Assembly (NCBI GenBank): GCA_903813345.2
Contig: CAIIXF020000012.1
Coordinates: 16,984,020-17,044,019 of the forward strand
Source: Owenia fusiformis
Lineage: Eukaryota > Annelida > Polychaeta > Sabellida > Oweniidae
Reading direction: 5' to 3'
Length of the DNA: 60,000 nt
Numbering within the stretch: the first letter of the stretch is position 1; every line of letters begins with the position of its first letter. Made by a program: the position numbers and the translations under genes. Positions 11,845 through 22,550 of this stretch are shown in pieces. The notes beneath the pieces were generated by a model that had not been told where the DNA came from, did no database searches, and saw only the letters and a list, made by a program, of their open reading frames with translations.

Positions 11845-12492
11845 CATTAGTTTCTTTGTCCGACCGTTCATTCGTGCGTGCATTCGACCGACCGTTCATT
11901 CGTGCGTGCGTTCGTCTGACCGTGCGTTCGTCCGACGGTCCGTTCGTTCATTCGTGCGTTCATCCGACCGATTGTTCGTTCGTGCGTGCATCGCCCAACC
12001 ATGCGTTCGTGACAGCGTTCGTCCGACCGTCCATTCGTTCGTTCGTGCGTGCATCCGTTCGTGCGATTGTCCGTCCGTTTGTGTGCGCATGCGTTTGTCT
12101 GACCGTCCGTTTGTGCCTGCTTTCGTCTGACTGCCCTTCATGGGTTCGTCCGTCTAGGCATCCGTTCGTCCGTGCGTGCTTTCGTTCAACCGTCCATTCA
12201 TGCGTGCGTTCGTCTGTTCGTTCTTTTTGCGTTCGTTTGTGTGTTCGTTCGTGCGTGCGTTCATTCGTGCGTTTGTTTGTAACTACGTTCTTGCGTGCGT
12301 GGGTTCGATCTTTTGTAAATTGTTTTCTTCTATCTTTCCTTCATGCGTTCTTTTGGCCGCCTATCCGTCCGTTTGTTCATTCATTGTTTTTTCGGCTGTT
12401 CTTCTGTCCATCCGTGCGTTCTTTCCTCGTTCGTTTGCTCGTTTGCAGGTTTTCATCAAAATTTGTCTTTCCACTGCCATATGAAAGAATGT
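11845..12492. repeat. degenerate tetranucleotide array (TTCG/TCCG/TGCG type)
   Basis: About 0.65 kb of imperfect 4-bp repeats such as CGTTCATTCGTGCGTGCG and CCGACCGTTC. The 4-bp period gives several long open frames with Arg/Ser/Val/Phe repeats, which I do not treat as genes. It abuts the polypurine array directly. Confidence 0.9.
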
Positions 12493-14818
12493 AAATAATC
12501 AAGAAAGCAAGCAAGGACGTGAGGAAGTAAACAAGCAACAAAGTAAGTAATTGAGTAAGCAAGCAAGTAAAGAAGGAATGGAGGAAGTAAATCGAGGAAG
12601 TGAAGGTGGGAGTAATATAAGTAAGCAAGGAAGGAAAAAAGGAAGGAAGGAGGGAAGGAAGGAAAGAAGCAATGAAGGAGGGAAGGAAGCAAGGAAATCG
12701 AGGGAGCAAGGAAGGAACGATGCGAGTAAAGAAATAAGCAGGGAAGCTAGCAAGTAAGGAAGCGAGGAAGAAAGGAAGCCAGGAAGCAAAGAAGGAAGGA
12801 AACGAGGAAGCAAGGAAGGAAGGAAGCAAGCAAAGAGGCAAAGAAAGGAAGAAAAAAAGCAAGGATGTAAGTAAGGAAGGAAGGAATAAGGCGAGAATGC
12901 AAGGAAGCAAGGAGGGAAGAAAGCAAGGAAGAAATGAAGCGAGAAAAGAAGGACACGAGGAAAGAACGAAAGAAACGAGGAAGCAAGGAAGGAGGAAAGG
13001 AGGAAGTGAGGAAGGAAGGAAGCAAGGAAGGAAGGAGGGAAGTGAGGAAGGAAGGAAGCGATGAAGCAAGGAAAGAAGGAAGCGAGGAAGCAAAGAAGGA
13101 GAAAAGAAGGGAGCGAGGAAGGAAAAAGCAAGGAAGGAAAGAGGGAAACGAGAAAAGAAGGAAGCGAGGAAGCAAGGAAGGAATGAAGCGAGGAAGGAAG
13201 GAAGCGAGGAAGCAAGGTAGAAAGGAAGTGAGGAAGGAAAGATTGCGAGGAAGGAAGGACGCGAGGAAGCAAAGAAGGAAGGAAGGAAGCAAGGAAACGA
13301 GAAAGCGAGGAGGGAAGAAAGCGAGTAGGCAAGGAAGGAAGGAAGGAACTGAGGAAGAAAGAAAGGACGGAAGCGAAGGAACAAGGAAGGAACGATGCGA
13401 GGAAGCAAGGAAGGAAGGAACTGAGGAAGCAAGGAAGGAAGCAAGGAAGGGAACGAGGAAGAAAGGAAGCCAGGAAGCAAAGAAGGAAGGAAACGATGAA
13501 TCAAGGAACGAAGGAAGCAAGCAAAGACGCAAGAAAGGAAGGAAGGAAAAAAAGCAAGGAAGGAAGTAAGTAAGGAAAGAAGGAAGAAGGCGAGAAAGCA
13601 AGGAAGCAAGGAGGGAAGGAGGGAATGAAGCGACAAAAGAACAACGCGAGGAAAGAATGAAGGAAACGAGGAAGCAAGGAAGGAGTAAAGAAGGAAGGGA
13701 GGAAGCAAGGAAGGGAGGATGCAAGTGAGGAAGGAAGGAATCGAGGAAGCAAGGAAAGAAGAAAGCGGGGAAGCAAGGAAGGAAGGAAGCGAGGAAGGAA
13801 GGAAAGGAGGAAGCGAGGAAGAAAGCAAGGAAGGAAGCGAGGAAGCATGGAAGGAAGGAATGAAGCAAGGAAGGAAGGAGGAAAGGAAGTGAGGAAGAAA
13901 TTTATGAAGAAAGCGAGGAAACAAAGAAGGAGGAAAAAAGGAGCGAGGAAGGAAAAAAGCAAGGAAGGAAGGAAGGAAGCGAGGAAGGAAGGAAGCGAGG
14001 AAGCAAGGAGGGAAGGAAGCGAGGAAGCAAGGTAGGAAGGAAGCGAGGAAGGAAAGATGCAAGGACGGAAGGAAGCGAGGAAGCAAGGAAGGAAGGAAGC
14101 AAGAAAAGAAGAGGGGAGGAAGAAAGGAAGGTAGGATTCGAGGAAGGAAAGAAGCAAGGAAGGAAGGAAGCGAGGAAGGAGAGAAGCCAGGAAGCAAGGA
14201 AGGAAGGAAGCCAGGAAGGAAGGAAGCGAGGAAGCAAGGAGGGAAAGAAGCAATGAAGGGAGGAAGCAAGGAAGAAGGAAGGAAGCGAAGAAGCAAGGAA
14301 AGGAGGAAGCGAGGAAGGAAGTAAGCGAGGAAGAAAGGAAGGAAGGAAGGAACGAAGCGAGGAAGGAAGGATGCAAGGAAGCGAAGAAGGAAGGAAGTGA
14401 GGAAGCAAGGAAGGGAGTAAGCAAGGAAGGGAGGATGCAAGAAAGGAAGGAAGGAAGCAAGGATGGAAGGAAGGAAGCGAGGAAGGAAGGATGCAAGAAT
14501 GCGAGGAAACAAGGAAGCGAGGAAGGAAGCGAGGAAGCAAGGGAGGAGGGAAGCAAGGAAGGAAGCAAGAAAGAAAGGAGGGAAGTGAGGAAGGAAGGAA
14601 GCTAGGAAGGGAGGAAGCGAAGGAATGAAGTGAGGAAGCAAGGAAGGAATGAAGCAAGGAAGCAAAGAAGGAAGGAAGCGAGGAAGGAAGGAAGCAAGGA
14701 TGGAAGGAAGCGAGGAATGAAGGATGTGAGGAAGCGAGGAAGAAAGCCAGGAAGCAAGGAAGGAAGGAAGCGAAGAAGCAAGGAAGGGAGGAAGCGAGCA
14801 AGCAAGTAAGCAACAGGA
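12493..14818. repeat. polypurine satellite (AAGG/AAGC/GAGG), about 2.3 kb
   Basis: The plus strand is almost wholly A and G, built of AAGG, AAGC and GAGG quartets with only scattered pyrimidines, mostly the C of AAGC. Long mirror-like purine tracts of this kind can form triplex (H-DNA) in vitro; that is general knowledge, not shown here. On the minus strand it stays open for hundreds of codons of Leu/Pro/Ser/Phe, an artefact of the period. Confidence 0.95.
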
Positions 14819-15691
14819 GATTGATATAGGAATAATATTCATAAACATTATTCTGACTAAATCATTTTAGGATGACCTAAACGCACGCTTATTCGTGTAT
14901 CTTACTGAATATCGACTTGTACTCAAAGATCTAATACTCATCACATTTCTCAGATGATCTTTCGTATTCTGTAAAATGGCATGGAAATATGATACTGCAG
15001 TTTTCCATAACAACGTATCATAATATGAACTATATTAACAGTTGTGTTTGCTGTTATTGAGAATTGTATTGACAAATAATGTATTCATCAAACTGGGTAC
15101 AATAGTGGATCAAGGTGGGTACGAAAGTGGGAGATTTTCAGGGTATAATCGGGATTCACTCCATTTTTGAGAGACACTTGCTCCTGTTTTCAGCGGGACC
15201 TCCTCATGTTTTCAGCGGGGCCTCCTCCTGATTTCAGCGGGATCTTTGCTTAATTGCTCCTGCTAGAAGCGGGGCCTTGAGGGATATGATAAAATTTAAA
15301 TATAAAAAGTTCTGTAAAGCTTTAGGAAGTGAAACTCGGTACATCTTTATTTCATATCACTATCGTTATTTCAACCACAGGACAACATCGTTCTTCACCA
15401 ATAACGTATAGAAATATAAAGATAAAGATTCAAAATGATACTTTCTCTCTTCAATTGACAAATAACGAACCACAGAACGACCGTTCGTGATACATTTTTT
15501 CCAGCAGTTGCTTTTTTAGTCTCAATACCATGTAATCATTGGGAAAAATTAAAAGAAAACGTTTTGTAAATCATACAATTCAAGAACACAAAAAAAGAAC
15601 CCATGACTTCTTTTTATTCCTCGCGATTTCAGCGGGAACTTGCTTGCGATTTTTAAATCATAGCGGGGCTTTAGATACTACCCGTGCAAAT

Positions 15692-16307
15692 AGAGCCACC
15701 ACAATATTTCAACCTTTATAACCCTTGCAAAAAGATTTTCTTGCAATAAAAATGTGAAAAAATAGCTTAGGGTACTTGTAAGCCAATCTGATTTTAAGGT
15801 AGACATGTCTCGATATTTTTCAATAATTTTCATGATTATAAATACCGATAATCAATGAAAGGGACAATATTTTCACATTTGTAATTGTATGTGTATGCAT
15901 GGTCCATGTGTATGTTACCATAATTCTTTATATCCACTTAAAATGTCAAAAATATTGCCCAATTTATAATTATCAGATAATTTATTCATCACCAAAATTA
16001 GTAAAAATTATCAACATGCAGAACTACCTTAAATAGTTTAATCTCTCACTCAGTCACAATCATGTCAACCAAAACTGTACTCGTGTTACATAATATAGGA
16101 TTATACAGCTTACCATACTTGTGCAATCTATATAGCATCCACACTGACATCTTTACAGAATCATATATAATTTTGAATATAAACTAACTCAACCCGAATA
16201 AGGCGAGTACTAAAGAATTTACTTACCTGCCATCTAAAAATCTGCTTGGAACTACCATTGGATTACCATTGGATTCCTCCAAGAGAATATTCTAGGGATT
16301 ATGGAAT
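15692..16307. other. no gene seen
   Basis: AT-rich spacer between the 4.6-kb element and the right outer inverted-repeat arm. No coding signal recognised. Confidence 0.5.
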
Positions 16308-16613
16308 GCATTCAGCTTACATAATTTGAGAAATTATTGGCATACGTAAAACCTATTTAAAACAGCATTTATCATATTCAAAAGCGTTGAGCATCAATGA
16401 TTCCCAGCCCTCTGAAGTTTGAAAAATAAAAATACCTGGGTGTTAATCCATGGATTATCTTTGAAAACGAGAAATATATTTTTGGATTACATGGTGTAAT
16501 CTTAAAGTAAACAAAATGTTTTAAAGTGTATTGATGTTTTTTGGATGAAAAACATAAGTGAAATTCATGAAAAAAGTCCCCCGATTCATTCTACAAACAA
16601 CTCGCCCTCCTTT
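16308..16613 (-). repeat. outer inverted-repeat pair, right arm
   Basis: Reverse-complement partner of 4358-4663, of the same length. It ends about 460 bp upstream of the next zinc-finger start codon. Confidence 0.8.
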
Positions 16614-17070
16614 TGAAACCTTGGGCAATTGTGCAAAAAATTCCAGTACATATTATTTTTCCTGTACTTCCAGTATACTAGTGAACTTGAGGATGTGATC
16701 TCTCCAGCATAGGAATAAGTTGATGCTGACCCCAGTTGACATTTCAAAAGTGGAGTGTTTACACCTGAAAAACATTCACACTGATGCTGACTCCTGTTGA
16801 CAGCTTAAAAAACAGGATAGGGCTCACCTGAAAACCTATTTGCACTTACTTGGAAATGGGAAAAACAAGATATATTGGCATAGCTTGACAATCATAGAAA
16901 CAAGACATGTATACACTTTGAAAAAATCCCATGAACTCCACTTGTTGTTTTTTTTGTAGCAATCAGACATCAGTATTTTTTGTAATAGGAATCAAATGTG
17001 CTATGCTACAGATTACTTAAAAGGAAACAGGTCCTGCTCAGGTTTCAAGCATCATTAAGAATTTTTCAAA

Positions 17071-18690
17071 ATGGATACAAAGGATGATTTGAAACAATCA
17101 TTAAATGAACCAATTATCAAAAAGGAAATAATTGATTCTTTTGATGAAATTGGAAGCGAAACTCACAATGTCACAGTGCATCAACGAATTGATGATAATG
17201 ATGTTAAAGTAGAATTAGACTGTTTGGGTGATACACAAGAGACCAAAATGATTGATGAAGTCAGTCACAATGTCACAGTGTATCATAAAGTCAGTGATAA
17301 TGATCTAAAAGCAGAATTAGACTGTATGGGTGATAAAACACGAGATACCAATATGATTGATGATTCCAAATTTGTTGTTAAAGAAGAGTTGGATTCTGAA
17401 GCTGATGATATACATGTAAGAGAAGAAATCACTTATGAGAAACTTGAAGTGAACGACATTGAATTAGATGGTACTGAAGCAAAGTATGACAGTCCTCAAA
17501 CTAATATATCTGTACAGAATAGATTCAGTGAGTGTGATGTCAACTACGTAAAAGGATATGTTGAACCAGATTTGGGATATGAAGTCAATGATACTATCTA
17601 TGCTGCCACCTTAAAATGTGAAAGTTTCGACCAATGTTTCTCAAAACAATCAGCTTTGAAAAGTCAGACAAGAACTCATACTAGAGAGAAACCATACGAA
17701 TGTGAACATTGTGAGAAATGTTTCTCACGACATTGGACTTTAAACACACATATAATGACTCATACAGGAGAGAAACCATTTAAATGTAAACATTGTGAGA
17801 AATGTTTCTCAAGAAATTCAACCTTAAAAACACATATAATGACTCATACAGGAGAGAAACCATTCCAATGTAAACGTTGTGGTAAATGTTTCTTACAAAA
17901 AGGAAATTTGAAAGAGCATTATAGGATTCATACCGGAGAGAAACCATTCAAATGTGAACATTGTGAGAAATGTTTCTCGAAGCAATCATCTTTAAAAACT
18001 CATAAAGTGACCCATGCAGGAGAAAGACCGTTCAAATGTGAACATTGTGAGAAGTGTTTCAAACTTAAATTAACTTTGAAACGGCATTACAGAACTCATA
18101 CAGGAGAGAAAATTCATAAAATGTCTGATACTGGAGAGACTTTCAAATGTGAAGAATGTGGTAAATATTTCTCACAACACTCACATTTAAAAAGTCATAT
18201 GGCGACTCATTTAGGAGAGAAACCATTCAAATGTGAATATTGTGATAAATATTTCTCACATCAAACCTCTTTGAAAATTCATATATTGACTCATACAGTA
18301 GAGAAACCATTCAACTATGATCATTCTGGTAAATGTTTCTCAAAGCAATCACAATTGAAAATTCATAAAATGGCTGATACTGGAGAGACTTTTAAATGTG
18401 AAGAGTGTGGTAAATATTTCTCACAACACTCACATTTAAAAAGTCATATGGTAACTCATTTAGGAGAGAAACCATTCAAATGTGAATATTGTGATAAATA
18501 TTTCTCATATCAATTCTCTTTGAAAATTCATATATTGACTCATGCAGTAGAGAAACCATTCAAATATGATCTTTCTGGTAAATGTTTCTCAAAGCAATCA
18601 CAATTGAAAATTCATAAAATGACCCATATTAAAGAGAAGTCATTCATTGTGAAGAGTGTGGTAAATATTTCTCAGAATTCTCAACTTTAA
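17071..18690 (+). CDS. C2H2 zinc-finger protein with frameshifted C-terminus
   Basis: Probable nuclear transcription factor, 539 residues from ATGG with A at -3. The N-terminal 205 residues are acidic and hold four hydrophobic-K-x-E motifs (IKKE at 16-19, VKVE 45-48, LKAE 79-82, VKEE 103-106), fitting the SUMO acceptor consensus. Residues 31-62 and 65-96 are a tandem duplicate, each copy carrying one motif. Fingers start near residue 182 with a degenerate one, then five intact fingers, then a three-finger unit (two good, one missing its cysteines) present twice at 249-bp spacing. A one-base deletion near 18648, judged against sister fingers, shifts the frame so the protein ends at 18690 in non-finger sequence. 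A possible splice acceptor (TTTTTTTTGTAG) ends near 16959. It may still be a functional, shortened gene. Confidence 0.88.
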   Translation: MDTKDDLKQSLNEPIIKKEIIDSFDEIGSETHNVTVHQRIDDNDVKVELDCLGDTQETKMIDEVSHNVTVYHKVSDNDLKAELDCMGDKTRDTNMIDDSKFVVKEELDSEADDIHVREEITYEKLEVNDIELDGTEAKYDSPQTNISVQNRFSECDVNYVKGYVEPDLGYEVNDTIYAATLKCESFDQCFSKQSALKSQTRTHTREKPYECEHCEKCFSRHWTLNTHIMTHTGEKPFKCKHCEKCFSRNSTLKTHIMTHTGEKPFQCKRCGKCFLQKGNLKEHYRIHTGEKPFKCEHCEKCFSKQSSLKTHKVTHAGERPFKCEHCEKCFKLKLTLKRHYRTHTGEKIHKMSDTGETFKCEECGKYFSQHSHLKSHMATHLGEKPFKCEYCDKYFSHQTSLKIHILTHTVEKPFNYDHSGKCFSKQSQLKIHKMADTGETFKCEECGKYFSQHSHLKSHMVTHLGEKPFKCEYCDKYFSYQFSLKIHILTHAVEKPFKYDLSGKCFSKQSQLKIHKMTHIKEKSFIVKSVVNISQNSQL

Positions 18691-19133
18691 AAACTTAATT
18701 AGTGACTCATACTGAAAAGAATCCGTTCAAGTGTGACCAATGTGAGAAGTGTTTCATGCATGAATTAACTTTGATATGGCATAGCAGGACTCATACTGGA
18801 GAGAAGCCATTCAGATGTGATCATTGTAGTAAATGTTTCTCACAACCATCACATTTGAAAACTCATATAATGACTCATACTGGAGAGAAACCATTCAAAT
18901 GTGATCATTGTAGTAAATGTTTCTCACAACAATCACATTTGAAAACTCAAATAATGACTCATACAGGATGGAAAACATTCAAATGCGAACATTGCGAGAA
19001 ATTGCGAGAAAGGCAAATTTTGAAATATTATTTAAGAAGGCATACTGGAGAGAAACTGAAACCCAATACTCCAAGACTCGTTGCTCCAAAACCAGGTATC
19101 TCATATACCTTTATTTCTTTAAACCAGACTTAA
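18691..19133 (+). pseudogene. relic 3' end of the 17071 zinc-finger gene
   Basis: After the frameshift the original frame resumes. It first meets a TAA where a zinc-binding His codon should be (AAAACTTAATTAGTG against AAAACTCATTTAGTG), then runs open from about 18702. It encodes two intact fingers, one with His replaced by Gln, and one shrunken finger (CEHCEKLRERQ). The tail (KLKPNTPRLVAPK) matches that of the 2-1240 gene. It has no ATG start of its own, so I read it as untranslated former coding sequence. Alternatives are readthrough, or a sequencing indel plus substitution. Confidence 0.75.
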
Positions 19134-19392
19134 CCCTAGAAGTAGAAGCCCTTAGCTAAAAAAGGTACACAAACACCTAAAGAGGGACAAAAGGGCACCC
19201 CCTTGTAAAATGTTTATTAGTGAAGCGAGGATGTTCAAATCATTTGTTGGAGACTAAAAATTAATATTTTAGGTTGAAAGTCAGGATGTACATTCCTCTA
19301 AAGGTTCTACACTGTGTAAGCACAGGGCCAAGGGTCCTTTATTTTATAATTGATGATTTTTTTAAATTAGATCCATGCTGTAATCTTAAATT

Positions 19393-19398
19393 AATAAA
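19393..19398 (+). terminator. candidate polyadenylation signal AATAAA
   Basis: First AATAAA in a plausible 3'-UTR position after the 17071 gene. It lies in AT-rich DNA where the hexamer occurs often, so support is weak. Confidence 0.35.
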
Positions 19399-19689
19399 AA
19401 TCTGTAATGTTTTATGATGAATAAATTCAGAATAATCAATGAAGTAATTATTACTAATATGGAATAATATAAACTGTTAGACAATAAATTTTTCAAATAT
19501 TAAACAGTGTTATGAGTTATACCGCTTATATAGTGAGTTATATTAGAGTCTGAGTCCTTTTTTCAGTTGAAATCATATGAAATGATCTTGATGTCAAAGA
19601 GTTTATCATATTTCTACTTATTAATTATCTTTTAAAAATAAATTTTCAAAAACAAAAAAATTGGAAAAATGACCATGAATCCCAAATAT

Positions 19690-20097
19690 CACGCGGTCCT
19701 AACTTAGACCGTTAATTTGAATTTTTGACCTACCGGATGTTTGAAAATCAAGGATTACGAGTCACATACTGCACCGTGTTTCTTCAAACTTAGTCCATTC
19801 AAAGCATAACACAAATCCCTTTCTGATGGTACATTATTCTCTTCAACAGAGTCCCTACTTCCAGCAGCATTCTGGTCCCCAGCTGTAAGAAGGCCTTCTA
19901 ACAGCTGGGGACCAAAACGCTGCTAGAACGAGGGTCTCTTTACAATAAAGTAATGCACCGACAGAAAGGCAATTTTGTTCTGCTTTTAATGGTATAAGTT
20001 TGAAGAAAAACAGTGCAGTATGAGACTCGTAATCGTTGATTTTCAAGCTCCTGGTAGGTCAAAAATTCAAATTAACGGTCGAAGTTAGGACCGTGTG
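19690..20097. mobile_element. 408-bp fold-back TIR element with TSD
   Basis: The element is palindromic from end to centre. The left end CACGCGGTCCTAACTT matches the reverse complement of the right end (CACACGGTCCTAACTT), and the arms meet near 19894 around GGTCCCCAGCTGT/ACAGCTGGGGACC. Flanking AAATAT (19684-19689 and 20098-20103) is a 6-bp direct repeat, or a 5-bp TSD with an ambiguous edge. No coding capacity. Confidence 0.85.
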
Positions 20098-20103
20098 AAA
20101 TAT

Positions 20104-20847
20104 ATGATAAACGGTAATGTTGTGTGATGCTAGCAATACTATGTACAGTGATATTAAATCTACCAATGCAATCTATATAAAACAGTGCTGCTTCAACAGA
20201 AGGAAGTTATTAAAATTTTGTCAAATCCTTTAACACTATATATCAGAATTAAATCAAACCTTGTGAACTGAGAAATTATATGATATGCTTATTAACTTTA
20301 ACCATAGATTAAAGAGGCAACAAGGACTGTAGAGAGAAAATTCGATTTTTTTATTTTTTCTGAGCTATAAGGGCAACATTTGGCTTAACATCTTCTTTGA
20401 CATACCTATTTTCTTAAAATATATGGATAAACTATCAATTTCAGCATTAAGAAGTGTAAATTCATTTCAAAGCTTCCATAAAGGGAGTCTTACTTATAGA
20501 TTTTGAAGATTCACGACGTTTCAAGTGGAATATCAGCTGAAATAATGTTCATCCAGGGGGTTTCGTTGGAGATAATAAAAATATATGTTAGTCTCGATGA
20601 AATATCCAAAGTTAAAAATATATTTTGACACTGGTCCATGATCGTTGAATGGCCCCTCTGCACTAATTGTTGCCACTTTAATAATAGATGGCGAAATATT
20701 TTCGCAGACTGACAAAATAACATACATCTCTTTTGTTATCATATAACAGAGCCTGTCAAGGAGGATTGGAAGCCATTATTCAAACTCGATACTCCCTTGC
20801 CTGGTATGGACTAGTGGTGGATCCAGGCTCCCCACCCCCTTTAAAGT
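20104..20847. other. no gene seen
   Basis: AT-rich intergenic DNA. The short overlapping minus-strand open frames near 20.5-20.7 kb show no recognisable protein features. Confidence 0.45.
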
Positions 20848-21665
20848 GGGCCCAGAAATTTTATAGGGCCTCAAAAATGGGCCTTTTTGGGTATAATTTG
20901 CCCTTTTTAGGAGGAGCACGTAGGTTATCGCAAACAATTTCAAATGATTCTAACTTGAATTATGAATATTTTCTGATTGTGAACATGGATGTATCTTTTA
21001 GATCCATTCATTATCTTCAAGAAAAGTATATATAATGATAATTTAGTTAATCAGACCTAAGTGATATTGAAGGGGCAATGGACCAATCAACATACTTTTT
21101 CAAAAATGTTGACCTAATTTTCACCAAAAATGCAACCTATTATTATATTGTTGAATGCATAATTAGAATGTGCTTTGAGACATGTTCGATTTCCTAAAAG
21201 GAAAATTTGATTACTCCAGGGACTTTAAAGATATTCAATTTGGATGACCAAAATGAACTGAAACCAATGGATACCATGAGATTTTTCAATGGAGAAATAA
21301 CATGGGGAACACTTATCTTAATGCAATTAAGTTTTTCTTTCAAGAACTATTTAATACATCAAAATAAAGAATAGTAGTGCATTTAACATTGTAAAATTGG
21401 GGTCAACATCTTTGAAAAAGTGTGTTGATGAGTTAATTGCTAATCAAATATCTCCGAGTTTGTTTGAATTTATTATTACTGTGCATAATTTTCTTTGAGA
21501 TAATGAATTGATCTAAAAGATAAACTTGTCTTCATTGTCAGAAAATATAGTCATAATCCAAAATATAACCTTCTGAAATTGTTTGCGATAACCCACGTGC
21601 TCCTTTTCAAATTTTGGGCCCAATTTTTGGTTTCAGGGGCCCCAAAATTTTTTCTGCCCAGTTTT
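20848..21665. repeat. inverted-repeat pair, arms of about 100 bp
   Basis: 20848-20946 (GGCCCAGAAATTTTA ... GCACGTAGGTTATCGCAAAC) is matched in reverse complement by 21573-21665 (GTTTGCGATAACCCACGTGC ...). The two arms bracket about 625 bp of non-coding sequence. The GGGCC-rich part resembles 39525-39715. Probably a non-autonomous palindromic element. Confidence 0.65.
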
Positions 21666-22118
21666 TAGTTCAAAAGAATTCAACATCTTTTTTTCTTTTA
21701 TTGCATTAATTCTAAATCATGATGCATCTAAAAATGCAGATAAAGGTGTAGCATTGCATAATCCTCTTAGCACTTTCCTCACATTCTTCAGAATTACATC
21801 CTTACTGTATCTTTTTTCAACAGGCTCTTTTTCCATCAATTCCTATACCCTGTTTTTCAGAACTGAGCCCATGTGTTCAGTGTAGTTGAAATTTTGGCTA
21901 ATGCTTTCATATTTTACTTTCTTAAGATTTGACCTTTAACCAGTAACAGAGCAGCAAACAAAGTACCGAAGTAGCAATCTTCGAAACAATGTAGCTTTTT
22001 TAATATAAAGTTTTATTAAATGAAATTTGATGAGTAACTCCAGAATTAAATTTTCTTTCAAATGAGGTATGACATGATATGTATCATTAAGGACTTTTTG
22101 CTGTAGAGGGGGGGGGGT

Positions 22119-22140
22119 GCTGTTGTTTTTTGACACCCTG
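22119..22140 (-). mobile_element. isolated Tc1/mariner-like terminal repeat
   Basis: Read on the minus strand this is TA-CAGGGTGTCAAAAAACAAC, close in form to the TIRs at 33788 and 40328 (CAGGG ... TCAAAAAA ... GCAAC). The partner end was not found nearby, so it is probably a truncated element. Confidence 0.4.
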
Positions 22141-22229
22141 TAGTATTTAGTAGTATCAACACTGCAAGAAAAATTTCCATAATATTTATAACTAAACTTT
22201 ACTTATTTAACCATTTTTAAGCATTGTTT

Positions 22230-22244
22230 TTCCTTTATTTTCAG
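22230..22244 (+). promoter_or_regulatory. 3' splice acceptor upstream of the 22551 gene
   Basis: Pyrimidine tract ending TTTATTTTCAG, followed by TGCA. The same TT(C/T)CAG-TGCA junction precedes four array genes, so it marks a conserved 5'-UTR intron boundary. Confidence 0.7.
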
Positions 22245-22319
22245 TGCAACCTGATGAAGCGCGGTTGAGGATCAGTCAAGTCAATTATGGTAAACAAGGA
22301 AAAGAGGGACCATCTGGAG

Positions 22320-22535
22320 AGTTCTGGATATATTAAGTTTGGAAGATTTCAGTTTGAGATATATTGAATTTTGTGTGTATCGAGTTTAGGATATATTGTG
22401 TGTGGAATATATTTATTTTGGTGTACATTGAGTTTGGTGTATATCAAGATTAGAATATACTGAGTGTGGAATATATTGATTTGGGATATATTGAGTTTGG
22501 TGTACATCAAGATCAGGATATTTTGAATTGATGCT
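22320..22535 (+). repeat. degenerate short tandem repeat in the presumed 5' UTR
   Basis: Imperfect repeats around ATATATTGAGTTTGG and GTACATTGAGTTTGGTGT run up to the start codon region. If the splice acceptor at 22244 is used, these lie in the 5' UTR. Confidence 0.6.
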
Positions 22536-22550
22536 GCATCGATGAACAGA

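Larger units (their letters stand above)
11080..15686. mobile_element. 4.6-kb TIR element with satellite-filled interior, 5-bp TSD
   Basis: The ends are 67-bp inverted repeats with two mismatches (11080-11146 and 15620-15686), starting CACGGGTAGTATCTAAAGCC. Both sides are flanked by CAAAT (11075-11079 and 15687-15691), a 5-bp target-site duplication. Subterminal repeats of CCCCGCTGAAAACATGAGGA lie inside both ends in opposite orientation (about 11494-11560 and 15184-15260). The middle (about 11.84-14.82 kb) is tetranucleotide satellite. No transposase was seen, so it is probably non-autonomous. TIR start and TSD length match the 1456-3142 element, though the sequences differ. Confidence 0.88.

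Noticed and set aside
11856-12494. Plus- and minus-strand Arg/Ser/Val/Phe-rich open frames
   Set aside because: Artefact of the TTCG-type tetranucleotide array; several frames are open together and repeat with period four codons.
12377-14848. Minus-strand open frame of more than 800 codons made of Leu/Pro/Ser/Phe, plus several overlapping ones
   Set aside because: It is the translation of a 4-bp polypurine satellite, open in several frames at once, with no domain, start context or composition of a real protein.
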